A stretch of 64,000 nucleotides of DNA from positions 1-64,000 of the forward strand of contig CAYTWB010000012.1 in assembly GCA_964441945.1 (NCBI GenBank). Reading direction: 5' to 3'. The translations under genes were made by a program, and so were the position numbers. A model generated the notes under the pieces. The model was not told where the DNA came from. It ran no database searches and saw only the letters and a program-made list of their open reading frames with translations. The DNA comes from JADGQM01 sp964441945 (GTDB lineage: Bacteria; Desulfobacterota; Syntrophobacteria; Syntrophobacterales; Syntrophobacteraceae). Position 1 is the first letter of the stretch; each line of letters starts with the position of its first letter. Shown here in pieces: positions 16,712-27,200 of this stretch.

Positions 16712-17344
16712 TCATCTAACTCGGTTGTTTTTTCGGATATAAACGATCCCGTTGCTGGAACCTGGGATGGATCCCTTGACAATCAGCAGATTCTCTTCCG
16801 GTCGAATATCCACGATCTTTAGACCCATGAGTGTAACACGCTTGTTGCCCTTCTGCCCAGGCATCTTTTTTCCTTTGATGACCCGCCCGGGGTAGGTTGC
16901 ATTTCCGGTGGAACCGGGTTCCCGAACGTTCTTGGATCCATGGCCCGCAGGCCCCCGCTGGAAATTCCAGCGCCGGATGGTACCCGAGAAGCCCTTTCCC
17001 TTGCTCGTTCCCGTAACGTCGATGACTTCCCCGATCTCAAACGAGTCCACTGACAGCTCCTCGCCCATTTGGAAGTCGCCGATCTCGTCGGTCCTCACCT
17101 CATGCAGGATTTTAAAATAACCCTTACCCACTTTATCCAGGTGCCCCTTTTGAGGCTTGTTGACATTCTTGGGCTTGGATTTCCCAAAACCGATTTGCAG
17201 AGCAGAGTATCCGTCTCTTTCCGGCGTTTTGATCTGGGTCACGACACAGGGCCCTGCCTCGATCAAGGTCACGGGCAAAACCGAGCCGTCGTCTGCAAAC
17301 AGTTGGGTCATCTCCAGCTTGCGTCCAATGATTTCTTTGACCAT
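16712..17344 (-). CDS. rplC: 50S ribosomal protein L3
   Basis: L3 binds near the 3' end of 23S rRNA and shapes the peptidyl transferase centre. The 210-residue protein begins MVKEIIGRKLEMTQLF and contains the long loop FSGTIRRWNFQRGPAGHGS, whose tip residue (Gln, methylated in E. coli) is present, and PGRVIKGKKMPGQKG. Normal size and position after rpsJ. Confidence 0.98.
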   Translation of the reverse strand: MVKEIIGRKLEMTQLFADDGSVLPVTLIEAGPCVVTQIKTPERDGYSALQIGFGKSKPKNVNKPQKGHLDKVGKGYFKILHEVRTDEIGDFQMGEELSVDSFEIGEVIDVTGTSKGKGFSGTIRRWNFQRGPAGHGSKNVREPGSTGNATYPGRVIKGKKMPGQKGNKRVTLMGLKIVDIRPEENLLIVKGSIPGSSNGIVYIRKNNRVR

Positions 17345-17383
17345 GAGATCCGCTCTCTTTCAAAAAGCAATTTCCGCAAAAGG

Positions 17384-17695
17384 TTACAGCTTAATTTCCA
17401 CATCAACTCCCGCAGAAAGGTCCAATTTCATCAGAGAGTCAACCGTTTGCTGGGTTGGGTCCAGAATATCGATCAGCCGTTTATGAACCCGGATCTCGAA
17501 TTGTTCTCTGGACTTCTTATCGACATGCGGCGATCGTAGAACGGTGTAGCGGTGAATTCTCGTTGGCAGCGGAATCGGCCCAGCTACGCGGGCCCCCGTT
17601 TTCCTTGCCGTCATAACGATCTCATTGGTCGATTGGTCCAGCAGTTTGTGGTCGTACGCTTTAAGGCGGATGCGAATTCTTTGATTCGTCATCAT
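17384..17695 (-). CDS. rpsJ: 30S ribosomal protein S10
   Basis: S10 (NusE) is both a small-subunit head protein and a NusB/NusG partner in antitermination. The 103-residue sequence has RIRIRLKAYDHKLLDQSTNEI and the extended loop GPIPLPTRIHRYTVLRSPHVDKKSREQFE, cut at its borders. Two consecutive ATG codons at 17695 and 17692 could start it. It is the first gene of the S10 cluster, 76 bases after tuf. Confidence 0.98.
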   Translation of the reverse strand: MMTNQRIRIRLKAYDHKLLDQSTNEIVMTARKTGARVAGPIPLPTRIHRYTVLRSPHVDKKSREQFEIRVHKRLIDILDPTQQTVDSLMKLDLSAGVDVEIKL

Positions 17696-17767
17696 AAATA
17701 TGATTCCTGCATGTTCGAAATTGTGAGCTTGTATTGAGGACCCTTCAATGCCCTGAGTCTCTGCGGT

Positions 17768-18977
17768 CCGCTAAGCAATGATTTCCGTGATGACACCGGC
17801 CCCGACGGTACGTCCCCCCTCGCGAATGGCAAACCGGAGCTCTTTCTCAAGCGCCACCGGGGTGATCAGCTGAACCTCTGTGCTGATGTTGTCTCCGGGC
17901 ATCACCATCTCAACCCCTTCCGGCAACGTCATCACACCCGTAACATCCGTCGTCCGAAAGTAAAACTGCGGCCGATATCCCGGAAAAAACGGCGTGTGCC
18001 GCCCACCTTCCTCTTTCTTCAATACATACACTTCCGCTTTGAATTTCGTGTGCGGCGTGATGGAGCCCGGCCTGGCCACAACCTGACCCCGCTCTACATC
18101 ATCTCGCTTCGTCCCACGCAACAGCACCCCTACATTGTCCCCCGCAATCCCTTGATCCAATGTCTTGCGGAACATCTCCACGCCCGTACATACCGTCTTG
18201 AATGTGGGCTTGAAACCAACAATCTCCACTTCCTCACTTACCTTGATCACTCCACGCTCTACCCGACCCGTTACCACCGTCCCACGTCCGCTTATCGAAA
18301 AAACATCCTCTATCGGCATCAGAAAAGGCTTGTCAATGTCCCGAACCGGGTCCGGTACGTACTCATCTATCGCACTCATCAACTCATATACGCATTGCGC
18401 TTCGCCGCTGTCCGGATTGTCCGTCTCCAATGCCTTCAGCGCCGACCCCTTGATGATCGGAATATCATCGCCCGGAAACCCATACTTCGTCAGCAACTCC
18501 CGCAACTCCAACTCCACCAGCTCGATCAGCTCCGGATCATCGACCATGTCCACTTTGTTCAAAAATACTACTATGTACGGGACCCCCACCTGCCGAGCCA
18601 GAAGAATATGCTCCCGCGTCTGCGGCATCGGACCATCATCGGCCGCCACCACCAGTATGGCCCCATCCATCTGAGCGGCCCCCGTGATCATGTTCTTGAT
18701 GTAATCGGCATGCCCGGGACAGTCCACATGAGCATAATGACGACGATCGGTCTCATACTCCACATGAGCCGTGGCGATCGTGATCCCCCTCTCTCGCTCC
18801 TCAGGGGCCTTGTCTATCTGATCAAAAGGCACAAACTGCGCCTTCCCACGCTTCGCCAACTGCTTCGTAATGGCTGCCGTAAGCGTCGTCTTCCCATGAT
18901 CTATGTGACCTATCGTCCCCACATTCACATGCGGCTTCGTCCGCTCAAACTTCTTCTTCGCCATCGTTCTTCCTCCT
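17768..18977. repeat. 1,210-bp exact tuf duplication, copy 1
   Basis: From CCG just after the tuf stop to the AGGAGG upstream of its start, this stretch reads the same as 32203-33412. The translations agree in the tuf frame and in the antisense frames, which implies identity at DNA level. Flanks diverge immediately on both sides. The pattern fits gene conversion between two tuf copies. Confidence 0.9.
17771..18964 (-). CDS. tuf: Elongation factor Tu, copy at the str end
   Basis: EF-Tu delivers aminoacyl-tRNA to the ribosome as a GTP complex. The 397-residue protein has the G motifs GHIDHGKT, DCPGH and NKVD in domain 1, and normal domains 2 and 3 ending GVITEIIA. It is identical to the copy at 32206-33399. 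The ribosome binding site AGGAGG lies inside the duplicated stretch. It follows rpsG directly, without the usual fusA between them, and precedes rpsJ. Confidence 0.99.
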   Translation of the reverse strand: MAKKKFERTKPHVNVGTIGHIDHGKTTLTAAITKQLAKRGKAQFVPFDQIDKAPEERERGITIATAHVEYETDRRHYAHVDCPGHADYIKNMITGAAQMDGAILVVAADDGPMPQTREHILLARQVGVPYIVVFLNKVDMVDDPELIELVELELRELLTKYGFPGDDIPIIKGSALKALETDNPDSGEAQCVYELMSAIDEYVPDPVRDIDKPFLMPIEDVFSISGRGTVVTGRVERGVIKVSEEVEIVGFKPTFKTVCTGVEMFRKTLDQGIAGDNVGVLLRGTKRDDVERGQVVARPGSITPHTKFKAEVYVLKKEEGGRHTPFFPGYRPQFYFRTTDVTGVMTLPEGVEMVMPGDNISTEVQLITPVALEKELRFAIREGGRTVGAGVITEIIA

Positions 18978-19110
18978 CACCCAAACTCAAAACCGTGGTT
19001 GCCTGACCCCACTTTCCATGTTCGTTGATCCCGGCCAGATCTACAACAGACCTACCCGCGCCGCTTCTTTCCGGTGGTTTCGGCTTCAGCTGTGATTCTC
19101 ATTCATGTCA

Positions 19111-19581
19111 CTACCATCGGTAGTGGGCAAAAGCCTTGTTTGCTTCAGCCATGCGGTGGGTGTCCTCACGCTTCTTTACCGATCCACCGCGGCTTTGTGC
19201 AGCGTCAAGCAACTCACCGGCAAGCTTCTGAACCATAGTCTTTTCGGAACGTTGTCTGGAGTAGCTGATGATCCAACGCATTGCCAGAGCATCCCGCCGT
19301 TCACTGCGAACCTCTACCGGTACCTGGTAGGTTGCTCCCCCTACACGCCTTGATTTTACCTCTATAATGGGTCTTACATTGTCCAGGGCCTTGTGGAATA
19401 CATCCAGGGGATCCTGTTTGCTGCGCTGTTCAATGAGATCCAAGGCTCCGTAGAATATCTGCTCTGCCAGGCTCTTTTTTCCGCGACGCATTACATTGTT
19501 CATGAACTTGGCAACCAGTTTGCTGTTGTACTTCGGATCCGGAAGAACGTCTCGTTTTGGAACTTCCCTTCTTCTTGGCAT
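19111..19581 (-). CDS. rpsG: 30S ribosomal protein S7
   Basis: S7 nucleates the 16S 3' domain and in E. coli represses the str operon. The 156-residue protein starts MPRRREVPKRDVLPDPK, contains YQVPVEVRSERRDALAMRW and ends MAEANKAFAHYRW. Normal length. The 146 bases between it and tuf, where fusA normally sits, contain no recognisable EF-G remnant. Confidence 0.98.
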   Translation of the reverse strand: MPRRREVPKRDVLPDPKYNSKLVAKFMNNVMRRGKKSLAEQIFYGALDLIEQRSKQDPLDVFHKALDNVRPIIEVKSRRVGGATYQVPVEVRSERRDALAMRWIISYSRQRSEKTMVQKLAGELLDAAQSRGGSVKKREDTHRMAEANKAFAHYRW

Positions 19582-19673
19582 CTGTTTCCTCGACCCGCAA
19601 AGAAATTAAAAAGATAAAGAGGGCCATGACTGAAGATCCCAAGCCATGGCCCCCAAAGGTTTGCCACAGTCAT

Positions 19674-20045
19674 CTACTTGGGTTTCTTGGTACCGTATTT
19701 CGACCGCCCCTGTTTCCGGTCGGCTACCCCCAGCGCATCTAATGTACCACGAATGATATGATACCTGACTCCAGGCAAGTCCTTGACACGCCCGCCGCGG
19801 ATCAGAACCACGGAGTGCTCCTGAAGGTTATGTCCGATACCAGGGATGTACGAGGTGACCTCGATCCCATTGGTGAGGCGCACCCGCGCGATCTTCCGTA
19901 AAGCGGAGTTGGGTTTCTTGGGAGTTGTCGTGTACACTCGCACACACACTCCTCGTTTCTGAGGGCAACTCTGAAGGGCCGGTGTGCTCGATTTCTTCCG
20001 GATCTCCTCTCTCCCTTTTCGAACAAGTTGACTGATCGTGGGCAT
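19674..20045 (-). CDS. rpsL: 30S ribosomal protein S12
   Basis: S12 controls decoding accuracy at the A site. The 123-residue protein begins MPTISQLVRKGRE and has the loop TPKKPNSALRK and the second loop RVKDLPGVRYH, the sites of streptomycin-resistance changes. The lysines at the usual positions 43 and 88 are present, so it looks streptomycin-sensitive. First gene of the str group, with a good promoter upstream in the rpoC-rpsL gap. Confidence 0.98.
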   Translation of the reverse strand: MPTISQLVRKGREEIRKKSSTPALQSCPQKRGVCVRVYTTTPKKPNSALRKIARVRLTNGIEVTSYIPGIGHNLQEHSVVLIRGGRVKDLPGVRYHIIRGTLDALGVADRKQGRSKYGTKKPK

Positions 20046-20124
20046 TACTCATTTACTCCGTTCAATTCAAGAATCCCTCTTCCAAGGCTTTATTGTTCCC
20101 ATGCCTTCCGTTCCAAATCTGCTC

Positions 20125-20153
20125 CTTTTACAAATCGGCAATCCCTTTGTCAA
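20125..20153 (-). promoter_or_regulatory. Sigma-70-type promoter for the str operon
   Basis: On the minus strand a perfect TTGACA is followed after 17 bases by TAAAAG, inside the 136-base gap between rpoC and rpsL. It would let rpsL-rpsG-tuf and the S10 cluster be transcribed separately from rpoBC. Confidence 0.7.
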
Positions 20154-20181
20154 GAGCTTATTGGAACTCTGAGCACCGATT

Positions 20182-23100
20182 TCATCGGCGCAGGTCGCGA
20201 TAGGGTCGCAGCCCGGTACCTGCGGGGATAAGCCGGCCCATAATGACATTTTCTTTAAGTCCAAGCAGGGAGTCAACCTTGCCGGCAGTAGCGGCATCAG
20301 TGAGGACCTTGGTGGTCTCCTGGAACGATGCTGCCGAGATGAAGCTTTGAGTACTCAGTGAAGCTTTGGTTATTCCAAGCAAGAGCGGTTCTGCGGCAGC
20401 AGGCCGCTTTCCCTCACCCTGCAGAGCCTGATTGATCTCTTCGAAGATTGCCTTTTCAACATGCTCTCCCATCAGGAATTCCGATTCACCCGGGTCGGTA
20501 ATTCTCACACGTTTCAACATCTGACGGACGATCACTTCAATATGCTTGTCATTGATCTTTACGCCCTGCAGCCGATAAACTTGCTGCACCTCGTCAACCA
20601 GGTATTTTGCGACTTCTTTCTCCCCCAGCACCGTGAGTATATCGTGCGGGTTCGGAGATCCATCCATGAGTGGTTCGCCGGCACGAACATAGTCGCCTTC
20701 GTGGACACTGATGTGTTTTCCCTTGGGTATGAGGTAGTCCCTTGGGTCACCCACATCCGGCGCGACGGTGACCTTGCGCTTTCCCTTGGTATCCTTTCCG
20801 AAGCTGACTGTGCCGTCGATCTCCGTAATCACTGCATTTTCCTTAGGCTTTCGAACCTCGAAAAGCTCCGCCACACGCGGAAGGCCGCCCGTGATATCCT
20901 TGGTCTTCGTGGTTTCCCTGGGAATTCTTGCCAGCACATCTCCGGGGAAGGTCTGATCCCCTTCATTGACCATGAGGATCGCTCCAAGAGGCATGAAATA
21001 GCGGGCAAAACCTCCGCCCTCACCCACACGAGCCGTCTTGCCCTTTTCGTCCTTGATCGAAATACGGGGACGCACATCGGCATCGCGGTATTCCACAACG
21101 ACTTTGCTCGACTTTCCCGTAACAGGGTCGAGCTTCTCCTGCATGGTCTGGCCTTCAACGATGTCTCCAAACTTCACATGCCCGGCGACATCAGTCAGAA
21201 TAGGCATGGTGAAAGGGTCCCATTCTGCAAGGAGTGAATCCGCTTCAACCTGTTGGCCGTCTTCCACCTTGAGTTTTGCCCCATAGTTGATGATATAGCG
21301 CTCCCGCTCCCGCCCGGTCTCACTCATAATGCTGATCTCACCGTTGCGGTTCATTGCCACCAGATCACCCTCACGATTACGCACAGTGTTCAAGTTTAAG
21401 AACCGGACCATTCCTGGATAGCGGTTATTAATAGAAGTCCTTTCAATGCTCTTGCTGGCAGTTCCACCGATGTGGAAGGTCCGCATGGTCAGCTGAGTGC
21501 CGGGCTCGCCTATGGACTGAGCGGCAATGATGCCGATGGCTTCACCGATCTGCGCCAGCTGTCCTTGAGCCAGGTCGCGACCATAGCACATCGCACATAT
21601 TCCACGCTGACTGCGACAGGTCAATGCGGACCGGATGACCACGCTTTCGATACCGGCGTCTTCGATTCGCTGAACCCCTTCCTCATCAATCTCGGTGCCG
21701 GCGGCGAGGAGCACTTCACCCGTTACAGGGTCCGAGATGTCTTCATGGGCGATTCTCCCAAGAATCCGCTCTCCCAGCCGTTGAATGACCTCTCCAGCTT
21801 CAAGAAGAGCTTCCACCTTGATGCCATCCATCGTTCCACAGTCCGGCTCCGAAATGATGACGTCCTGTGAAACGTCTACCAGGCGCCGAGTGAGGTATCC
21901 GGAATTCGCGGTCTTGAGGGCCGTGTCAGCCAGGCCTTTCCGGGCTCCATGAGTGGAAATGAAGTACTGCAACACGGTAAGGCCTTCACGGAAATTGGCT
22001 GTGATGGGGGTTTCAATAATTTCCCCGGAAGGCTTGGCCATCAGACCGCGCATTCCAGCCAACTGGCGCATTTGGTCTTTGCTCCCTCGAGCACCCGAAT
22101 CCGCCATCATGAAAATCGGGTTAAACGCCTCAATCTGCCTGGCTTCACCGTCAGCAGTCGTGACCTCAGCTGTGGCGATCTCCTTCATCATCTCGGCAGC
22201 AACGTCCTCCGTAGCCTTTGCCCAGATGTCCACAGCCTTGTTGTATTTTTCACCTTCGGTGATCAACCCTTCATTGTACTGACGCTCGATCTCCGTGACT
22301 GCATCAAAGGCATGATCCAGGATTTCCGGTTTTCGATGGGGTATGACCATATCGTTTATGGATATCGAAAGCCCCGAACGCGTGGCAAACTCATAGCCCA
22401 GGTCCTTAAGCTGGTCTGCGAGAATGACCGTTGCCTTGACGCCTGCTTTGCGATAGCAGATATCAATCAGCTGTGCCAAAGCCTTCTTATTCATAACCCG
22501 GTTGATCGCCGAGAAAGGCAGGTCCTCAGGGAGAATTTCGGACAGCAATACCCTACCGACCGTCGTTTTAACCCGTTCTTCCCCGATGCGAACCTGAATC
22601 CTCGCATGCAATTCCACTTGCCCTGCATCATAAGCACACCGTACTTCCTCGCGATCTGCAAAGAAACTGTTCTCTCCTTTGGCAAAGGGTTTGTCGCGTG
22701 TCATGTAATAGATCCCAAGAACAATATCCTGGGAAGGGACGATGATCGGGTCGCCGTGAGCGGGGCTGAGTATGTTGTTGGTGGACATCATCAGCACACG
22801 GGCTTCCACCTGAGCCTCGATGGACAGGGGAACGTGAACCGCCATCTGATCGCCGTCAAAATCAGCGTTGAAGGCCGTGCAAACCAGGGGATGAAGCTGA
22901 ATGGCCTTGCCCTCGATCAAGATCGGCTCAAAGGCCTGGATGCCCAAACGGTGGAGAGTCGGGGCACGGTTCAACATGACCGGGAATTCGCGCACAACCT
23001 CGTCGAGGGTATCCCAGACCTCCGGGGTTTCGCGTTCCACCATCTTCTTGGCAGCCTTGATGGTGGTGACGTAGCCCTTCTCTTCGAGTTTATTGTAAAT

Positions 23101-24240
23101 GAAGGGCTTAAAGAGCTCCAGGGCCATCTTCTTGGGCAGCCCGCACTGATGCAGACGCAAATTGGGACCAATCACGATGACGGTACGACCCGAATAGTCG
23201 ACACGCTTCCCCAACAAGTTCTGCCGGAACCGCCCCTGTTTGCCTTTGAGCATATCACTGAGTGATTTCAGCGGGCGTTTGCTCGCCCCCGTTATGGTCT
23301 TGCCACGCCGTCCATTGTCGAAAAGCACATCCACCGCTTCCTGGAGCATGCGTTTCTCATTGCGGATAATGATATCCGGAGCATTGAGCTCCTGCAGCCT
23401 TTTGAGCCGGTTATTCCGGTTGATAACCCGCCGGTAGAGATCATTGAGGTCACTGGTGGCAAAACGGCCGCCATCCAGAGGAACAAGAGGCCTGAGGTCA
23501 GGGGGCAGCACGGGGATGACATCCATGATCATCCATTCGGGCTTGTTTTCCGACTCACGGAATGCGTCGATGATCTTCAATCGCTTGGCGAGCTTCTTGC
23601 GTTTTGCCATGGAATTGGTCTTGAACATGTCCTCACGGAGCTCCGAGGCGAGAAGGTCCAGATTCAGTTCGCTCAGGAGCACCTTGATCGCCTCGGCACC
23701 AATGCCCGCAGTAAAGGCACTGGGGTAGTCCTGCATCATCTGGCGGTATTTTTCTTCCATCAGGAGCTCACCGCGACTTAGAGGCGTATCGCCGGGATCC
23801 AAGACAATGTAGGAATCAAAGTAGAGGACCTTTTCCAGTTCCCTCAGGGTCAAATCCAGGAGATTGCCGATCTTGCTCGGGAGACTGCGAAGAAACCAAA
23901 TGTGAGCGACCGGGGCAGCCAGTTCAATGTGGCCCATCCTCTCACGCCTGACTTTTGACTGAATGACCTCAACGCCGCACTTCTCACAAACGACCCCGCG
24001 ATGCTTCATTCGCTTATACTTGCCGCAGTTGCACTCGTAATCTTTAGTCGGTCCAAAGATCCTGGCGCAAAAGAGCCCGTCCCGTTCCGGTTTGAAAGTG
24101 CGGTAATTGATGGTTTCAGGCTTCTTCACTTCACCATACGACCATTCCTTGATCCGCTCCGGCGAGGCAATCATGATTTTCACCGCATTAAAATGCAACG
24201 GGTCCTTGGGCTTCATGAAAAGACTATAAAGCTCTTTCAA
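20182..24240 (-). CDS. rpoC: RNA polymerase beta' subunit
   Basis: The 1,352-residue catalytic subunit of RNA polymerase. It has the N-terminal zinc ribbon (CNCGKYKRMKHRGVVCEKCG), the catalytic magnesium loop NADFDGDQM, the bridge helix and trigger loop region, and the second zinc site CRSQRGICAMCYG. Translation starts with TTG at 24240, five bases after GGAGG; the next ATG (eight codons in) lacks a binding site. It follows rpoB by 14 bases. Length suggests no large lineage insert. Confidence 0.98.
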   Translation of the reverse strand: MKELYSLFMKPKDPLHFNAVKIMIASPERIKEWSYGEVKKPETINYRTFKPERDGLFCARIFGPTKDYECNCGKYKRMKHRGVVCEKCGVEVIQSKVRRERMGHIELAAPVAHIWFLRSLPSKIGNLLDLTLRELEKVLYFDSYIVLDPGDTPLSRGELLMEEKYRQMMQDYPSAFTAGIGAEAIKVLLSELNLDLLASELREDMFKTNSMAKRKKLAKRLKIIDAFRESENKPEWMIMDVIPVLPPDLRPLVPLDGGRFATSDLNDLYRRVINRNNRLKRLQELNAPDIIIRNEKRMLQEAVDVLFDNGRRGKTITGASKRPLKSLSDMLKGKQGRFRQNLLGKRVDYSGRTVIVIGPNLRLHQCGLPKKMALELFKPFIYNKLEEKGYVTTIKAAKKMVERETPEVWDTLDEVVREFPVMLNRAPTLHRLGIQAFEPILIEGKAIQLHPLVCTAFNADFDGDQMAVHVPLSIEAQVEARVLMMSTNNILSPAHGDPIIVPSQDIVLGIYYMTRDKPFAKGENSFFADREEVRCAYDAGQVELHARIQVRIGEERVKTTVGRVLLSEILPEDLPFSAINRVMNKKALAQLIDICYRKAGVKATVILADQLKDLGYEFATRSGLSISINDMVIPHRKPEILDHAFDAVTEIERQYNEGLITEGEKYNKAVDIWAKATEDVAAEMMKEIATAEVTTADGEARQIEAFNPIFMMADSGARGSKDQMRQLAGMRGLMAKPSGEIIETPITANFREGLTVLQYFISTHGARKGLADTALKTANSGYLTRRLVDVSQDVIISEPDCGTMDGIKVEALLEAGEVIQRLGERILGRIAHEDISDPVTGEVLLAAGTEIDEEGVQRIEDAGIESVVIRSALTCRSQRGICAMCYGRDLAQGQLAQIGEAIGIIAAQSIGEPGTQLTMRTFHIGGTASKSIERTSINNRYPGMVRFLNLNTVRNREGDLVAMNRNGEISIMSETGRERERYIINYGAKLKVEDGQQVEADSLLAEWDPFTMPILTDVAGHVKFGDIVEGQTMQEKLDPVTGKSSKVVVEYRDADVRPRISIKDEKGKTARVGEGGGFARYFMPLGAILMVNEGDQTFPGDVLARIPRETTKTKDITGGLPRVAELFEVRKPKENAVITEIDGTVSFGKDTKGKRKVTVAPDVGDPRDYLIPKGKHISVHEGDYVRAGEPLMDGSPNPHDILTVLGEKEVAKYLVDEVQQVYRLQGVKINDKHIEVIVRQMLKRVRITDPGESEFLMGEHVEKAIFEEINQALQGEGKRPAAAEPLLLGITKASLSTQSFISAASFQETTKVLTDAATAGKVDSLLGLKENVIMGRLIPAGTGLRPYRDLRR

Positions 24241-24254
24241 AGGAACCTCCTTGT

Positions 24255-27200
24255 CTAATTCCCTTCGTCTTCTTCCAGTAGTCTGACATCGAGGGCCAGT
24301 GCCTGCAATTCCTTCACCAGCACGTTGAAGGATTCGGGCAAGCCTGCCTCAAGGGTATTGTCACCCTTGACGATCTTTTCATACATCCGTGTACGGCCTG
24401 CCACATCATCAGACTTGACGGTCAGGAACTCCTGTAGCGCATAAGCGGCACCATAGGCTTCCATAGTCCAGACTTCCATTTCGCCGAGGCGCTGCCCTCC
24501 AAACTGAGCCTTACCGCCCAGGGGTTGCTGAGTCACCAGGGAATAAGGACCGATGGAACGCGCATGAATCTTATCGTCCACGAGGTGATGGAGTTTCAAC
24601 ATGTACATGACGCCGACTGTAACCGCACGGTCGAAGGGCATGCCGGTACGTCCATCATACAGGGTGATCTGACCGCTTTCAGGAAGTCCTCCTTCTTTGA
24701 GAAACAATCGTATCTCGGCTTCTTCGGCGCCGTCAAAGACCGGGGAGGCCACATGAAGCCCTTCTTTGAAATCGCTGGCCAAAGCTTTGAGCTCCTTGTC
24801 GCCCGCATCTTGAAAGTACGCATCGAATTCCAGCTGATTGTAGATGCGCTTGAGTTTGTCCTTAAATGCCTCTCGTTTCTTTTGTGCTTCAAGCATCTCG
24901 GCCAGCTGCTGCCCCAGCCCTTTGGCTGCCCAGCCCAGGTGAGTCTCCAACACTTGCCCGACATTCATTCGAGACGGAACGCCCAAAGGGTTTAAGACAA
25001 TATCCACCGGCGTTCCATCGGGAAAGTACGGCATATCCTCAATCGGTAAGATGCGGGAAACCACACCCTTGTTGCCATGGCGACCCGCCATCTTGTCTCC
25101 AACCTGGAGTTTGCGCTTGACGGCCACATAAACCTTGACCATCTTGATCACCCCCGGCGGAAGCTCATCACCTCTCTTGAGCTTGTTGACCTTTTCTTCA
25201 AAAAGCGATTTGACCTGTTCCACCTGTATCCGATAGGTTTCGGAGATGGTTTCAATCTCCATCGGGATAGATGGGTCTTTGGCCGCACCGATCTGACCCC
25301 AGAGAACACTGGGAAGCTTCAAAAGGAGGTCCTCGGTAAACTCCTCACCCTTCTTCACAAATATCTTCTTGCCGTCTTTCACGGCGCTGTCGCTTGACTT
25401 ACCTTCCAGGAGCTTTGCCAGTCTCCTCACCGTGGTCTTGCGGATGATCTCCACTTCATCCCGCTGATCTTTCATCAGTCGTGCAATCTCCTGATCCTCG
25501 ATCACCCGGGTCCGATCATCCTTCTCAACACCCTTTCGCGAAAACACCTTGGCATCAATGATGATACCCTCTACACCCGGTGGGACCCGCAGTGAGGTAT
25601 CCTTAACATCACTGGCCTTTTCTCCAAAGATGGCTCGCAGAAGCTTTTCTTCCGGGGTCAACTGCGATTCGCCCTTCGGCGTCACTTTCCCCACCAGAAT
25701 GTCATTGGGCTGGATGTAGGCCCCAATGCGAACGATACCGCTCTCATCAAGGTCTTTCAGGGCCTCTTCACCAACATTGGGGATATCCCGCGTGATGTCC
25801 TCTTTGCCCAACTTGGTATCACGCGCTACGACCTCAAATTCCTCGATATGAATGGAGGTGAAAACGTCTTCTTTGACAATCCTTTCACTAACCAGGATGG
25901 AATCCTCGAAATTATACCCCCCCCAACTCATGAAGGCGACCATCACGTTCCTGCCCAGGGCCAGTTCTCCATGATCGGTAGAAGGTCCATCGGCAAGGAT
26001 CTGGCCCTTCAGTACAAAGTCGCCCTGGTATACCAGAGGCTTCTGGTTGATACAGGTGTTCTGATTCGAGCGTTTGAATTTGATCAGTTTGTAGATGTCT
26101 ACAGCGCTTTTGGCTTCGATCTCTTCTTCAGTCACCCGGACAACAATTCGAGTGGCGTCCACATACTCGACAATCCCGGCTCTCCTGGCAACAATGGTCA
26201 CCCCGCTGTCCTTGGCAACAATCCGCTCAATTCCCGTGCCCACCAGGGGCGATCGCGTCTGGATAAGAGGCACCGCCTGACGTTGCATATTGGAACCCAT
26301 GAGCGCCCGGTTGGCATCGTCGTGTTCCAGAAACGGAATCAAGGATGCAGAAACACTGACCAGCTGATTGGGTGAAACATCCATGTAACGGATCTCTTCC
26401 GGTGGGACCATGACGAATTCACCTGCCATACGGGAAGAAATCTGACCGCTCGTGAATCGTCCGTTCTCATCCAGCGCAGCGTTAGCCTGAGCAATGGGGT
26501 ATTCCTTCTCGTCCATGGCGGTGAGGTAGTGCACCTTACTCCCTGCCCTGGCGGCCTCAACCTTGCGATAGGGGGTCTCGATAAAACCGTAGGGATTCAC
26601 CCGGGCATAAGTCGAGAGTGACACGATCAGTCCGATGTTGGGACCCTCAGGCGTTTCAATGGGACAAATCCGACCATAGTGCGTGGGATGCACGTCACGG
26701 ACCTCAAAACCGGCACGCTCACGCGTAAGGCCGCCGGGGCCCAGAGCACTCAGCCTCCGCTTGTGGGTGATCTCCGAGAGAGGATTGGTTTGATCCATGA
26801 ACTGGGAAAGCTGGCTGGTGCCGAAGAATTCTTTCACCACTGCAGAGACCGGTTTGGCGTTGATCAGGTCGTGGGGCATAAGCGCCTCGACCTCCTGAAG
26901 GGTCATGCGCTCCTTGATCGCGCGCTCCATCCTCACCAGCCCGATACGGTACTGATTCTCCAGCAGTTCCCCGACGGCCCGAACACGACGGTTTCCCAGA
27001 TTATCAATATCGTCGACAGCCCCTTGTGAATCCTTCAAGCGAATGAGGTGCCTTACCGCCACCAGGATATCTTCACGACGTAAAGTCCGGTATTCCAGGG
27101 GCACTTCAAGACCCAACTGCAGGTTGAGTTTGAATCTTCCAACCTCCGAGAGATCGTAGTGGTCGGGGTTGAAGAACAGGTTGTTGAAGAATTCGGTGGC

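Noticed and set aside
17996..19006. Long plus-strand frame opposite tuf (and its twin at 32194-33414)
   Set aside because: It is antisense to a perfect EF-Tu gene, has no ribosome binding site, and its Arg/Leu/His-rich content follows from the codon use of tuf on the other strand.
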